This document shows, in pieces, positions 10,990 through 22,243 of a DNA stretch of 64,000 nucleotides. The stretch is from Plazaster borealis (lineage: Eukaryota; Echinodermata; Asteroidea; Forcipulatida; Labidiasteridae), in the NCBI GenBank assembly GCA_021014325.1, contig CM037470.1, positions 3,747,647-3,811,646 on the forward strand, written 5' to 3'. Position 1 is the first letter of the stretch. Each line of letters begins with the position of its first letter. Position numbers and translations under genes: made by a program. Below the pieces are notes generated by a model. That model had not been told where the DNA came from. It saw only the letters and a program-made list of their open reading frames with translations, and did not search any database.

Positions 10990-11935
10990 TAAATATATAC
11001 AATATAAACAGAAAAGAGATGTGAACAGTTTCATTACCAATGCAGTGTGGACCCACACAGTAGATATACCATAGAAACAGAAAGGAGATGCGTGACCAGT
11101 TTCATGACCAATGCAGTGTGGACCCACACAGTAGATATACCAAAGAAACAGAAAGGAGATGAGTGAACAGTTTCATGACCAATGCAGTGTGGACCCACAC
11201 AGTAGATATACCATAGAAACAGAAAGGAGTGTGTGACCAGTTTCATGACCAATGCAGTGTGGACCCACACAGTAGATATACCATAGAAACAGAAAGGAGA
11301 TGAGTGAACAGTTTCATGACCAGTGCAGTGTGGACCCACACAGTAGATATACCATAGAAACAGAGAGGAGATGTGTTAACAGTTTCATGATGACCAATGC
11401 AGTGTGGACTCACACAGTAGATATACCATAGAAACAGAAAGGAGTGTGTGAACAGTTTCATGACCAATGCAGTGTGGACCCACACGGTAGATATACCATA
11501 GAAACAGAAAGGAGTGTGTGAACAGTTTCATGACCAATGCAGTGTGGACCCACACAGTAGATATACCATAGAAACAGAAAGGAGTGTGTGACCAGTTTCA
11601 TGACCAATGCAGTGTGGACCCACACAGTAGATATACCATAGAAACAGAAAGGAGATGGGTGAACAGTTTCATGACCAATGCAGTGTGGACCCACACAGTA
11701 GATATACCATAGAAACAGAGAGGAGATGTGTTAACAGTTTCATGATGACCAATGCAGTGTGGACTCACACAGTAGATATACCATAGAAACAGAAAGGAGT
11801 GTGTGAACAGTTTCATGACCAATGCAGTGTGGACCCACACAGTAGATATACCATAGAAACAGAAAGGAGTGTGTGAACAGTTTCATGACCAATGCAGTGT
11901 GGACCCACACAGTAGACCATAGATCAGAAAGGAGA
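10990..11935. repeat. 70-71 bp satellite array, unit A (about 13 copies)
   Basis: The monomer contains atgaccaatgcagtgtgg, acccacacagtagatatacc and atagaaacagaaaggag. Spacing is mostly 70-71 bp with a few 73-74 bp variants. GTGTGG-AC-CCACAC inside each monomer is a perfect short inverted repeat. Minus-strand open frames across the array repeat the same residues and are artefacts of periodicity. Confidence 0.92.
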
Positions 11936-12044
11936 TGTTTTAAGTTTCATCAAGGACCCTCTGGTAGAGGGTCCATGGTCATGACCAATCCGGTGTGGAC
12001 AAACACAGTAGATATACCATATGATTGGTAACTATGGGCCATAT
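11936..12044. repeat. Array-end module with ggaccctc hairpin
   Basis: ggaccctc-tggta-gagggtcc near 11,954 forms an 8-bp stem. Next comes a diverged satellite half-monomer (ccggtgtggacaaacacagt) and atatgattggtaactat. The same module follows the arrays at 26,430-26,530 and 36,557-36,640, so it marks a fixed boundary of the duplicated unit. Confidence 0.8.
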
Positions 12045-12243
12045 AAACACATCAACAAAAGTAAGTCCCCCCAATTCGCCATAACATCGTACATGTAAGG
12101 TAGACCATTTTACCAATACAACTGATTAAGAAAAAATTCTATGACATGTTTCCTAAGTTTTGATGATTTCTTAATTAGCCGTATTGGTAAAATGTTTTAT
12201 CTTATGATGTTATGGGGGGCGACTTACTTTTATTGATGTGTTT
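12045..12243. mobile_element. MITE with 23-bp terminal inverted repeats (unit A only)
   Basis: The left end aaacacatcaacaaaagtaa mirrors the right end ttacttttattgatgtgttt. Inner arms (accattttaccaatac / gtattggtaaaatg) also pair. The site in unit C (36,640-36,660) lacks it and reads ccatatatatcac. The flanks are an AT dinucleotide run, so a TA or ATAT target duplication cannot be resolved. No ORF. Confidence 0.85.
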
Positions 12244-12372
12244 ATATCACTACTTCATAAAAAGAGGTGTGACTGCAGGATTCTGTAGCCAAATAACTGT
12301 CAACTCTTTCAAGCTTCATCAGTTGAAATTACATCATCATAAAAGCTCATAGAACAATGAAAGATTCCTTAC

Positions 12373-12484
12373 CTTCCGTTTCAACATTGTCAGCATTGGT
12401 TGTTGTTGCATCACTCATGTTGTGTGCTGGTGTAGTTGAATCTGTAGCAGATGATGTCGTATGACGTTTACGGCCAAATGATTC
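12373..12484 (-). CDS. Variable-region exon a, unit A copy
   Basis: Acceptor aaatacttgcag, donor GGAAG|gtaaggaa; 112 nt, phase 0-1. Encodes ESFGRKRHTTSS, then a Thr/Ser/Ala-rich low-complexity stretch ending DNVETE. It joins in frame to the zinc finger exon at 10,241. It lacks nine bases (three codons, N-I-D) that the unit B and C copies both have. Likely a disordered, basic-to-acidic linker; no domain recognised. Confidence 0.68.
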
Positions 12485-12897
12485 CTGCAAGTATTTTAGG
12501 GAATTACAGGTTTTACATGTAATCAAGAAATGGAATTTATAAACTCCAGTGAATCTATTTTTCCAAAATAAAAATTCATGAGCCTTCCAGTTTGATCGAT
12601 GTTCTATTTGTGGAGAGCATGTGACGTGGGGGTGTTTAAACAGCTGATAAAGACATACCGGAGCTGTTCAAGACTGGATGTTTTCTTATAGCATTTGGAT
12701 ACAAATGATATCTGAAAACTAATCTGACTTTATTTCATTGCGGACCATGTGGGTAAAATTGAGCCAAGCATTGTTGTAGTATGTGTGCAATTTGACTCGA
12801 TCCTTGCAAAACAGAGCCTGAGGACATCACAGGGAAATAAGTTTTACATACTTTCCCTCATTATTACCGCCTTTAAACGAAATGGGCGTTTTATAAA

Positions 12898-13060
12898 GGG
12901 AAATAAGAAAGTACCGGCTCAATCTTAAATGGTAGCTTAAAACCTTGCAGGGTTTGCCATGCAAAAATGGACCTTGTCTTTGGCTTGGTCCTTCAATCAC
13001 GCAGCAAACAACCCTGCAAGTCTTTGCCTTGTAAGACCTTGTCTCAATTCTTTTATTCCC
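12898..13060. repeat. MITE-like inverted element, unit A copy
   Basis: Starts gggaaataagaaagtac and ends ctcaattcttttattccc, with accttgcagggtt and aaccctgcaag as inner inverted arms. The unit B copy is at 27,188-27,350, and a better-preserved relative is at 38,861-39,025. Non-coding. Confidence 0.6.
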
Positions 13061-13749
13061 TTATCACGAAAAATTAATGCACAAAAGTAAAGTGAAAAAA
13101 AACATTGGTTTGAATTACTGTGTTCTGACGTTGAGGTGTGTGCTAATTGAAATGCTTGCCTCAATGGCCGATGTTAGTCAGAATTTTGGCATGTAATCCT
13201 TTACTGGAAGCAGAGGGTCGCATTGATATATCAGTGATTATTAATCAGTTCTACTATATGGATGCTATTAGAGTTGTGTTTTGTGGGACTATATTTTGTC
13301 TTTTTGTACCAAAATTGCCTGTTGTCACTACACTACAAAGTAGCACATACAAAAAAAAATCCCCTTAAATAGCCTTTTTCCTACCTGTTTAAACAAGACC
13401 TTTACTTTATTGAAGTTTCACCGAAAGGGGATGTGACCTTTTGTTATAATTATTACTAAACCAAAAGGAAAACTGACTGGATAAGTTTTGGACATAAAAT
13501 GTACAATATGTTATGTATCAACACTGAGGGAGAAAACTAATAATGTATGTACAACTTTGATGGGTTAAAGGGGTATGCCCTTATGTTTGTAAAAAGTTGA
13601 AAATGTTTGAACGGCCCATAGATACTTTCAAAAGACCTGAGTAATCCCCACCACATTAAGCTTACAAATTTTATGTACACTGTCTAAACAAAGTGTGTCT
13701 TCTAGTTCTAAGTGATCAAAACGTGAATCCAAAACATGCATGCACTCAC

Positions 13750-13814
13750 CTTCAGCCTTTTCTTTTCCAACAGCACATCATTTGCAGATTTAAGCTGATT
13801 ATGTAGACTTTGAA
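13750..13814 (-). CDS. Variable-region exon b, unit A copy (coiled-coil-like)
   Basis: Acceptor attttgcag, donor CTGAAG|gtgagtgc; 65 nt, phase 1-0. Encodes QSLHNQLKSANDVLLEKKRL, a short amphipathic helix with leucines at heptad-like spacing. Identical peptide in unit B (28,077-28,141). It links the 24-nt exon to exon a in frame. Confidence 0.65.
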
Positions 13815-14751
13815 CTGCAAAATAATGAATAGAAAAATACAAGAAATGTTAGAAATGACTGGCAAAATATTGGTGTCCAAGTTCCTTTAAAAACGATTGC
13901 AGTCTCTAAAATTTCTTACTAAAAGAAGAGAAATAAAAAACAGAAATTAAATAAACAAGATGCCTTATGATCTGTTATCAGTAGGAATGAATCATCTACA
14001 TGCAATCATTGATAATTTCTGACTAATACAACAGCTTTATAAAGTAATACACCATCACTGCAATTTACTTCAAACTGGGTACAATAGCAACCACAGAAGG
14101 GTGATGATCACAACAGGTCTGTATTAACAAAATGTTAATTAAGTGGAAAGAAATTCCATTCATGCAGAAATATTCTGCATGAGGCTTGAGTCTGTAAGCA
14201 TACAAAAACTTAAAGCCTGTATGTAAGACAATTAACTTTAGGAAAAACACAGATGGGGTGGAAACACTGCAATATGCTCTGTATGCTGGGAAACGCATAT
14301 TTCAGGGTTGTTGTGGTCCCAAAATTTAAATTTGTTATATTTTCCTGCCCTAAAAGACCCATTTTTTAAATACAAAAATGCAGCTGCACTTGCTCTAGTA
14401 AAAATTTGTTCAAATTCAGTCATTAGATATTTTGTCAAAGATTGAAAGAAAATGTATGAAAATGCACAATCTACATATCTGTTACAATGATCCTAGTTAA
14501 ATTCAAAACCATGAGAAACCTTTTTTAAATAAGTTAATTCATGAAGAATGCCACAGCCTAATGTGGTATTCTTGAAGCTCTAAAATCTCTTCACATCCCC
14601 CCCACCCCCACCACCCCTGCTGTTTTGGGGTTTGATTAACTGTAACTGTGGCTCTGTAGTGACCCTGGTTGTGGGACGTTTGTTAACAGTCATTTCCTCA
14701 ATATTTTATTTCTACAAAGGGCTGGAAAACAAGCATGGAATAACCACATAC
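13815..14751. other. Intronic DNA, no separate feature seen
   Basis: AT-rich sequence shared with unit B. It includes a C-rich patch at about 14,600 (cccccccacccccaccaccc). ORFs at 14,065-14,438 lie in non-coding DNA duplicated in unit B and have no domain. Confidence 0.5.
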
Positions 14752-14775
14752 CTGCAGTTTGCTTTTTACTTTCAA
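14752..14775 (-). CDS. Variable-region micro-exon c (24 nt), unit A
   Basis: Acceptor cacactgccag, donor CTGCAG|gtatgtgg; phase 1-1, encoding ESKKQTA. Identical in unit B (29,162-29,185). It fits the phase chain between the acidic exon d and exon b, but its size keeps confidence moderate. Confidence 0.5.
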
Positions 14776-15025
14776 CTGGCAGTGTGAAATAGGGAATAAA
14801 AAGTCGAAAAGTCGAAATAGGGAATAAAAGTTAGGAATAAAAGAAAACAGAATAATTGCCTGCCTTATTTATGAAATTTGTTTAATGTTTATATTTGAAA
14901 TGATTATGTACAGAAATTTGTATTAAAGTTAATACTTGCGATGCTTCTGTATTCTCGGCACACTGCCAGCTGAATCCTTGCTAGGTTATGAATATAAAAC
15001 ATGAAAATTATGACAGGAAAATTAC

Positions 15026-15248
15026 CTCCAACTATTTCACTTGTGTCACTGTCCTCACTTTCCTCCTGATCTGTCTCGGGTACATATTCATCATCACTGA
15101 AATCTTCTTCATAACTGATATCACTGCCAGCATCATTGCTTGCTTCATCATTCTCTTTGATATTGATGCCTCCATTAGACCTTTGTCCAGCAGACAACAT
15201 TGACGGCTGATGTCGTCTTCGCAGATCTCGTCTTGAGGCACAAGATTC
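15026..15248 (-). CDS. Variable-region exon d, unit A copy (acidic)
   Basis: Acceptor taaatttgcag, donor TTGGAG|gtaatttt; 223 nt, phase 0-1. Begins ESCASRRDLRRRHQPS, then a strongly acidic tract (DISYEEDFSDDEYVPE, DQEESEDSDTSE). The basic head echoes exon a (ESFGRKRH), suggesting both derive from an ancestral exon duplication. The unit B copy differs by a few residues (I/S, S/N, E/K). Probably disordered; acidic tracts of this kind can bind histones or chaperones, but that is inference. Confidence 0.72.
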
Positions 15249-16555
15249 CTGCAAATTTATTAAGGAAATTACGTAAGGTTCTATTACAAGGGATGGAGTA
15301 ATGGGCAAGTCAATTTCAAGATTCATACAATGAAAGCACAAGAAAGCACCAAATCAAAAGGCATTGATTTTCAAGTCATTCGTGTTCTCATACATGAAAA
15401 TTGTTTTCTACCATTACCAAGAGCAACCCTCAGAGAGATTATAACTTGCTATCACCAACACCTTGTTTTGTTTACAGCTGAAATACTTGAGTTTCTCATT
15501 GAAAGGGAAGCCTTGGGGCACTCAATGCAACAGTAACTGTGTAGTGGCCATAGGCAAGAAATGTAATGAAGCAGAATTTCAAAACGCGAAATTGCATGCA
15601 GTCAGGTCAAAGCTGGTTTCTCAGAAGGGGGACAAGATGCTAACTAACCCCTTATGTCCAAACCAAATCAGTAGTAGGTATGAATGCGTTTTATAAAGCT
15701 GCGAGAGCTTTAGAAAGGACAGTGCTGCCGGACTGGCGCTCTTTATTTATTCTATGTTTGCCAATTTATGAAAATAAAAATGGATTATTATCAACTCCAA
15801 CAACTGGTTCAGATCAAATTGATTACACACTGTTATTTGTCTAAATTGATGGCTCTTTTTACAGGAATAAGTGGAGCTCAATGATGATGGAATGATTGGA
15901 AAGTGAAGTTAAGACTCATATGAGTGATTGTTCAATTTCAATCTAAATTGGATGGTGGCTGTGTTAAATGAGTGGAGACTTTACGAAGCTGGTCGAAAAA
16001 ATCCAAGAAAACACAAACTTGTAGCCCAGGCTGAACTTGATGTTTCAGCACTGCAGCTTCACTGATTGATCAAATAATCATGGCAGTGTATCATTCTGAA
16101 TTGTTCAGGAGTTTGACTTGCTTGAAGAATTTATGAGCAGGTGCAAGATTGCATGCAGGTGGGACGAGCTGGCACAATGGATCCACCAACAAGATCATTG
16201 AAAAATGACTGAAACAATAATGGAATGACGGCTGTTGTAAGACATGCATAGACTGATATGTTGTTGTAAAATTTTACAGTTCATGTCAGGATTTTGGATT
16301 ACAGAAAAACTGTTAATTGTTCACCCTTTCATCTTTAGATCATTAACAATTCATAATACGTTAGTCAAAGTCTACGGTGAGTAGAGTAGATCCCAGTATC
16401 GAAAAAAAGTGTGTATCAAATCGCTACACAGAATAGCTGACCAGGAAAATTTTTGTTAAACAATTCGTAAACCAACTGGGAGCCGACAACATGTGTTCTT
16501 TATTCTCATTTTTAATAATTATTTTGAAAGTATAAAACAACTTCAAGGTACCTAC
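15249..16555. other. Intron with a possible decayed element
   Basis: Mostly shared with unit B. Around 15,870-16,070 the plus strand has open stretches (NEWRLYEAGRKNPRKHKL) with a composition faintly like transposase remnants. No motif is firm enough to name, and the same sequence recurs at 32,875-33,080. About 15,400-15,740 is present only in unit A. Confidence 0.3.
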
Positions 16556-16617
16556 TTTCTCACAAGGCTCTTGCTCCATCAGGCAACAAGTAGAAAGATT
16601 TTCACGAAGCCTGGAAA
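16556..16617 (-). CDS. Variable-region exon e, unit A copy
   Basis: Acceptor cttcatttag, donor GAGAAA|gtaggtac; 62 nt, phase 1-0, encoding SRLRENLSTCCLMEQEPCEK. Cysteine-containing, no recognised motif. The unit B copy (33,567-33,628) differs by a few bases. Phase 1-0 is needed to connect the exon at 22,244 to exon d, and it does. Confidence 0.6.
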
Positions 16618-16981
16618 CTAAATGAAGAAATGCATTTATTAGATACATTTGAGTTAGAATTCAGGTACTTTTTCTAGCAGAAAATAGCTAAAATAATTTT
16701 GATGAACAACAAAAAATACTAAAATGGGATCAATCTTGCAAATCTGGGTCTACAATGCATGTACCAAAGCTCTACCAGCTGAACTATCGCCCTTTGATTG
16801 GGGTTTACTGCAAACGTAGTACTAGGAAGCTCAATTAGTAATTAAGCACCGGTATGTTAAATGGACTTCACAGGTCAGTCAATTCCTGCTAAGTTTTTTT
16901 CTCTTTCTGTTCACTCAAAATTCACATAAAAATATACCAAGTCAGTTGCCCTTGTGTTTGAATTTTATAATGAAAAGACAT

Positions 16982-17158
16982 TGTAATATCCACTATGCGT
17001 GTTATTATTATACAATGCTTCAACACTACTGTTTGTTATTTGATGTTAAGTGCTTCAATGCACATGTGAGAATCTAACATGAAAGCACACACATGACGTT
17101 AGAATATTGTCCGTGTCATTTTACTTATGCGTCCTAAAGTATCTGTCAGATCATTACA
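16982..17158 (+). repeat. 5' LTR (177 bp)
   Basis: Runs from tgtaatatccactatgcg to cagatcattaca. By eye it differs from the 3' LTR at one position (ctaacatg versus ctcacatg), implying recent insertion. Confidence 0.95.
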
Positions 17159-17351
17159 TTGGCGACGAGGATGAAAAGCTAAAGAACTACTGACGCCTGG
17201 TAAGCAATCTCTTGTCATATCATAACTATATTTTCCAGAGCAAAACGGAATAATTTAGTTTGAAAAGACGGAGCTAGAAATACCAGTGATCGTTTTATTA
17301 AAATAGTCAGTACCCTGTATCAACGTAACGTAGCATACACAGTATAGAAGC

Positions 17352-18170
17352 ATGGGTGACCAACCAATAGCAGTAACCGTTGTCACAGAGACGAAATCTA
17401 AAGACACAACCCTTCGTACACCCTGATGACCAAATAACAACCGGGAAAGCATGGGAAGAATGGATAGAAGGGATTGAACGGGAATTCAGATACTTCAGAA
17501 TAACTGAACCTGTAGACAAGAAGGATGCTTTGATAATCTATGGTGGGAAAAAGTTGCAAGATTAGAGAAAAGTCTGCCCAACCCCACAGCCGAATTGAAT
17601 GAGTATGACAAGCTAAAGACAAAGCTCAATGAATACTTCACACCCAAGAAGAACAAACACCATGCCAGATATTTGTTTCTAAAGATGAAACCTAATACTG
17701 CTGAGACAACTGCAGCATATTCAGCTAGGCTGAGAGAGAAAGCCAATGAGTGTGAATTCGGAGAAACCTGTGATGACAGAATTCTAGAGCATCTGATCCA
17801 GACAATTGATAGCAAAATGTTGATCCAAAAGCAATCAACAAGAAGTGGTCATTGACACAAATGCTAACAGAGGCTGCACAGATAGAGGATACATCACTGC
17901 AGATAAAGAAAATGAAATCCCCAGATGAAGCTAGCAGTGTAGCCAAAGTTCAGAAACAGCAAAGGTACAAAAGAAAACCAGCAGATGGAAAGCAAAAATT
18001 TGACAAATCACCACCATGCAACTACTGTGGACTGACAGGCGTACACACCAAAGGCAAAAACTGCCCTGCTTACTCCAACAAAACAAACTGGAGCCCCTCA
18101 ACAATCCACTACCAGTCAGAGGTATGGCAAATCAAATTACAAGAAGAATCAGGTGAAGAAAACCACTAAA
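17352..18170 (+). pseudogene. gag-like region, frame-disrupted
   Basis: Starts at an ATG in the first frame (MGDQPIAVTV) that soon shifts. The conserved capsid-like portion then lies in pieces: HPDDQITTGKAWEEW to about 17,565, MNEYDKLKTKLNEYF to 17,855, then TQMLTEAAQIEDTS to 18,169. A zinc-knuckle-like CNYCGLTGVHTKGKNC lies near 18,020-18,066, with spacing slightly off the classical knuckle. At least three frame changes. Structural protein of the element, packaging its RNA in particles. Confidence 0.8.
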
Positions 18171-18572
18171 GAAGAGGAAGAAAACCAGACATCTTCAGAT
18201 GACAAATTTTTTGACCAGGCTGTCAAACATCTGCAAGTCCGACGAATTGCACACACAGATAACATCCAAAGCATGATGACAGTGCGAATCGACGATGTTG
18301 ATGTCAGAATAGAACCAGATAGTGGAGCAGAAGTGAATATCATGGACGAACGCCAGCACAAAGCACTGCAGCATAGATCAAGCAAGCCGCAGGTGCTGAA
18401 AGCGAGTCACATCAAGTTACACACCTTGCAGAGTGCCCTACCAGAGAAAGGTGAATTTAAAACCGTAGTCAGAAACAAGACTTGCGGGACAGAAACAAAG
18501 TTTGTTGTTGTCAGAGGCAGAATAAACTCACCCCTCTCATTAGCAAGGATACCCTCATCAAGCTTGGTATGA
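18153..18572 (+). pseudogene. Aspartic protease region of pol
   Basis: A 139-codon frame with the retropepsin signature EPDSGAEVNIMDE (about 18,310-18,350), the catalytic DSGA included. It overlaps the next frame, which carries RT, so protease and RT are now out of frame with each other. The role in an intact relative is to cleave the gag-pol precursor. Confidence 0.78.
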
Positions 18573-19594
18573 TACAACTCGATCCGAACGGCTCACTTAC
18601 AGAAGTTAATGACATGAGAATTCCAGAGAATACCCTGAACGTCAAAGCAGTTGCTGAGAACACCACTGCACCAGTTCAAATCAAAGAAATAACAGAGAAA
18701 TTCAGCCATGTCTTCAAAGGTATCGGCATGATCAAAGACATAAAGCAGGGAAAAGAAATCTTTGCCAAGTTCAGCATGAAACCAGAGGCAGTTCCAGTAG
18801 CACAGAAGCCGAGACCAGTAGCATACTATTTGCAGAAACCACTACGTGAATGGCTGGACCTATGCATCAAGGAAGACATATTCAAAGAAGTTCCCCGAGG
18901 TGAACCAGTAACATGGTGTTCACCACTTGTTGTCCAACCAAAACCCAGATTTGGTACAACACCAAGGGACCAGCTTGAACCACACATGATCAGAGCCAGC
19001 GTCGACTTGAGAGTTCCGAACAAATACATGGAGAGGAACAGAATCACACAAGGACCAGTGGTTGAAGATTTCATGTATAAATTCAACGAATGCAAAGTAT
19101 TCTCCAAGCTAGACATGAAACAGGGCTATCAGCAACTCTTGTTAGACCCAGAATCGAGAGCAGTTGCCACATTCAGCACGCCATGGGGCAACATGCGTCC
19201 GAGAAGGCTAGTTTTTGGTGCGAAATCATCACAAGATCTATTTGATGAGATGATCTACAGAATCTTTGGTGACATTCCAAACTGCCTAAACCAACGTGAT
19301 GATCTGGGAGGACGTAACATAGAAGAACACAATCAGACGCTAGAACAAGTCTGGCAAAGAGCTGCAGACTTTGGCATCACTTTCAACCCAACCAAGTGCC
19401 AATTTGGTGTTGAAGAACTTGAATTCTACGGCTACAAATTCACTAAAGACGGACTGAAGCCAACCCCTGACAAAGTCCGAGCCGTAAAGGAGAGTGATCC
19501 ACCAGAATCCAAAGAAGCTGTGAGAAGATTCCTGGGTATGATTGGATACCTTGCCAAGTTCATCCCAAGATATTCATCATTAACAGCGCCCTGA
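18482..19594 (+). pseudogene. Reverse transcriptase region of pol
   Basis: A 370-codon frame with recognisable RT blocks: CSPLVVQPKP, ASVDLRVPNKYM, VFSKLDMKQGYQQLLL (first catalytic aspartate), TFSTPWGNMRPRRLVFG, and LNQRDDLGGRNIEE at the place of the YxDD box (QRDD, both aspartates kept). It closes with GITFNPTKCQFG and RRFLGMIGYLAKFI. The frame ends in TGA just before the connection to RNase H. This is the best-preserved part of the element. Confidence 0.88.
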
Positions 19595-20100
19595 GAGAGC
19601 TATAATATAACCCATAAAGATACAAAGTTCAAGTGGGGACCAGTAGAACATGCAGCATTCGAGAAACTCAAAGAGAGCATCACTAATGAAGACACTATGG
19701 CCTACTTTGACCCCAAACGACCTATCGTAGTAAGAGCTGAGGGGAGTTTCCAAGAAGGATTATCCGCAGGACTATTCCAAGTGACTCCCAAAGGACTCCA
19801 ACCAGTACACTTCATCAGCCGTACAATGACTGATGCAGAGAAGAGATACAGTCAGACCGAGAAAGATGCACTATCTATTCAATGGGCAAAGAACAGATTC
19901 CAAATCTATCTTCAAGGTGCACCACGATTCAAGATCATCACTGCACACAAACCATTGATCCCCATATTCAATAAGACTAATGCCAAACTACCCCCTAGAA
20001 TCAAGAAATGGGTAATGATCCATGCAGGATGCGGATTTCGAAGTTATCTATGAGCCAAGCAAGGATGAAGCAGATCCACTAGATTTCCTATCTAGACACC
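19595..20100 (+). pseudogene. RNase H region of pol
   Basis: After the frame break, FKWGPVEHAAFEKLK and YFDPKRP lead into an RNase H-like fold: PVHFISRTMTDAEKRYSQTE and RFQIYLQGA are typical of Ty3/gypsy elements. The first acidic catalytic position appears altered (VVRAEGSFQEG) and the later one reads TAHKPL, alanine in place of the expected aspartate. So the domain may be inactive even apart from the frameshifts. Confidence 0.75.
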
Positions 20101-20290
20101 CTATGCCAGAAACAGGCACAGACAGCACAGAGAAGACGATCAAGCAAGTTGTAGATGCGGATCATGCAGTCGTTATCAACTGAATTCGAGATGAGACTAA
20201 ACAAGACCCCAGCTCCAGAAACTTAGCCAAAGAATCTACAAGAGCGACTGGGAACACTACCGAAAAGACCCAGACATCACACCTTTCTAC

Positions 20291-21570
20291 ATGGTAAGAC
20301 ATGAGCTGTACAGAGTGGAAGATCTCATATTCAGGCTGAACCGAATAATAATCCCAAACAGCTTGCAGAGAAAAGTCATCAAAGCGGCACACAGCTTGGG
20401 ACACTTAGGAATGACCAAGACAAAGCAGATGCTCCGAGAGAAATATTGGTTAATTCCTTTGATGAATAGCATGGTTGAGCAAATCATAGGCCAATGCTAC
20501 GAATGCCAAGTGACGACTTAAGACCACAAGCAACAGCCAATCAAGATGACAACGATTCCAGAGAAACCATGGGACATCGTTGCTGTAGACTTCGGAGGAC
20601 CATACCCAGACGGTCACTACAACCTTGTAGCAGTTGACAAACGAACGAGATACCCAGAAGTTCGAACAACCTACTTCACCGCATTCAAACCAACAAAGGA
20701 GAAATTTAAGGAGATGTTCGCGACTGTGGAACACCGAGACAACTAGAAAGCGACAATGGTCCACCCTTCAATTCCAAAGAGTTTGCAGAATTTGCAGAAC
20801 AAGAAGGATTTCACCACCATCGTTTCACGCCAGAGCATGCCAGAGCCAATGGTGAAGCCGAAAGCTTCATGAAGTTGATGAATCGCAGCGAACAAATTTC
20901 CCATCTCCAGGGAAACAACGCCATCCAAGACATGTTAACCGGATACCGATCAACGCCACACCCAGCAACCAATGTCACACCATATGAGGCATTGATGAAT
21001 AGACCGGTGAGAACCAAACTAGATCACCAAGTGAGAAACAACTCCCCAAAAACCAAAGACACTATCATCAATGAGCGAGACAAACTGTATAAGGAGAAAT
21101 TGAAGCTGAATACTGAAAACAGGAACACAAAGCAACACAACTTCATAGTTGGAGACTATGTACTACTCAGACAGACCAAAAAGAACAAATGGAGTACAGC
21201 ATATGAACCAGCTTTCTACATCATATACCGCATTGACAGCTCATCCATAGCAGCCAGAAGAGTTACAGACGGTCGAGAGGTATATCGCGATGCCAGTCGT
21301 TTTAAGCTTGCTAACTCTGTAGTACGCAACGCAGATGATACGCTAATAAACCAAGATGGCGTCTCACTAGACCCAGATGACTGGAGAGAGAATTTACTAC
21401 GCCAAACCACTCCAGAAATCCCCTCAGACGACATCGATCTATCTTCAGACATCCCAACACTACAACAGATGCAAGACACTCCTTCATCATCGCAGAAGAC
21501 ACATCAGATGAACACCAGACCAGGAAGAAACCGACAACGACCAGCTTACTTAAAAGACTATGTTGTTTAA
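20291..21570 (+). pseudogene. Integrase region of pol
   Basis: An N-terminal HHCC zinc site (AHSLGHLGM...CYECQ) ends at an in-frame stop near 20,519. The catalytic core follows in two frames: AVDFGGPYPDGHYNLVAVD (first Asp) to 20,746, then LESDNGPPFNS (second Asp) and HARANGEAESF (Glu), giving the D,D-35-E set. The C-terminal part (GDYVLLRQTKKNKWST) resembles the GPY/F-like end of gypsy integrases. A 233-codon frame (20,869-21,570) runs to the end. Non-functional as written because of a stop and a frameshift. Confidence 0.85.
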
Positions 21571-21905
21571 AACAGACAAACAAAAAGGAGACAAAACAAA
21601 CTCCAAAGAAATAGTGAGAAAACTAGAAAGAAAAGTTTTCAATTTTTTTATTATGTTTAAAACACATCAAACAGTTGAGAAAACAAGCAACTGAGTGAAA
21701 GTGCGGAAATAAACACTTTCAAATGTTTTGTTTCACTAATACATTTTCAGATTTTATCATTTTGGAAAGTTGTAAGATTCAACAGATGGACAGTTTAAAT
21801 GAACAATTTATTTTCCAATCAGTATTGTGCATAAGATACAAGAGTGGATAACGTTTCATTTTATCAGAAACAAATAGAACACCAATCTCCGAAAAAAGGG
21901 AGAAA

Positions 21906-22082
21906 TGTAATATCCACTATGCGTGTTATTATTATACAATGCTTCAACACTACTGTTTGTTATTTGATGTTAAGTGCTTCAATGCACATGTGAGAATCTC
22001 ACATGAAAGCACACACATGACGTTAGAATATTGTCCGTGTCATTTTACTTATGCGTCCTAAAGTATCTGTCAGATCATTACA
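21906..22082 (+). repeat. 3' LTR (177 bp)
   Basis: Mirrors 16,982-17,158 with one visible substitution. The polypurine tract at 21,892-21,905 lies immediately upstream. Confidence 0.95.
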
Positions 22083-22243
22083 GACATGTCCCCAGGCAGT
22101 TCATAATAAAGTTAGCACCAATGCAGCATCACTTTCACCCTTGTGGTACATGCATGCACAGTTGTTATTAGAGGAATCCTCTTCTCTCATATTATTGCTT
22201 CAAACTTGGCTCAAAGTTCATAAAACAATGTAAAAATGTTTAC

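Larger units (their letters stand above)
16982..22082 (+). mobile_element. Ty3/gypsy-type LTR retrotransposon, 5,101 bp
   Basis: Two 177-bp LTRs (TG..CA) enclose gag-pol in the order gag, protease, RT, RNase H, integrase, which is the Ty3/gypsy (Metaviridae) order. A 5-bp target duplication gacat flanks it (16,977-16,981; 22,083-22,087), and unit B at about 33,998-34,005 is the intact empty site. A primer-binding-site candidate (tggcgacgagg) follows the 5' LTR, and a polypurine tract (aaaaaagggagaaa) precedes the 3' LTR. The reading frame is broken at several points, so this copy is not autonomous as written. It sits in an intron of the composite gene in opposite orientation. Confidence 0.96.

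Noticed and set aside
11034..11840. Several minus-strand ORFs of 78-101 codons with repeated HCIGHETVH-type peptides
   Set aside because: They are the 70-bp satellite read in rotating frames. The same peptides reappear at 25.5-26.5 kb for the same reason, and there are no splice or start signals.
10990..11935. CRISPR-like regular spacing
   Set aside because: The whole 70-bp unit is repeated with no unique spacers, and the genome is eukaryotic.
14065..14298. Minus-strand ORF duplicated exactly at 28,397-28,630
   Set aside because: Conservation between the copies reflects recent segmental duplication, not coding constraint; flanking intron is equally conserved.
15870..16070. Possible piggyBac transposase remnant
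   Set aside because: Only vague composition similarity; no catalytic motif could be placed.
17255..21583. Minus-strand ORFs opposite the LTR element
   Set aside because: Shadows of gag-pol; no independent motifs.
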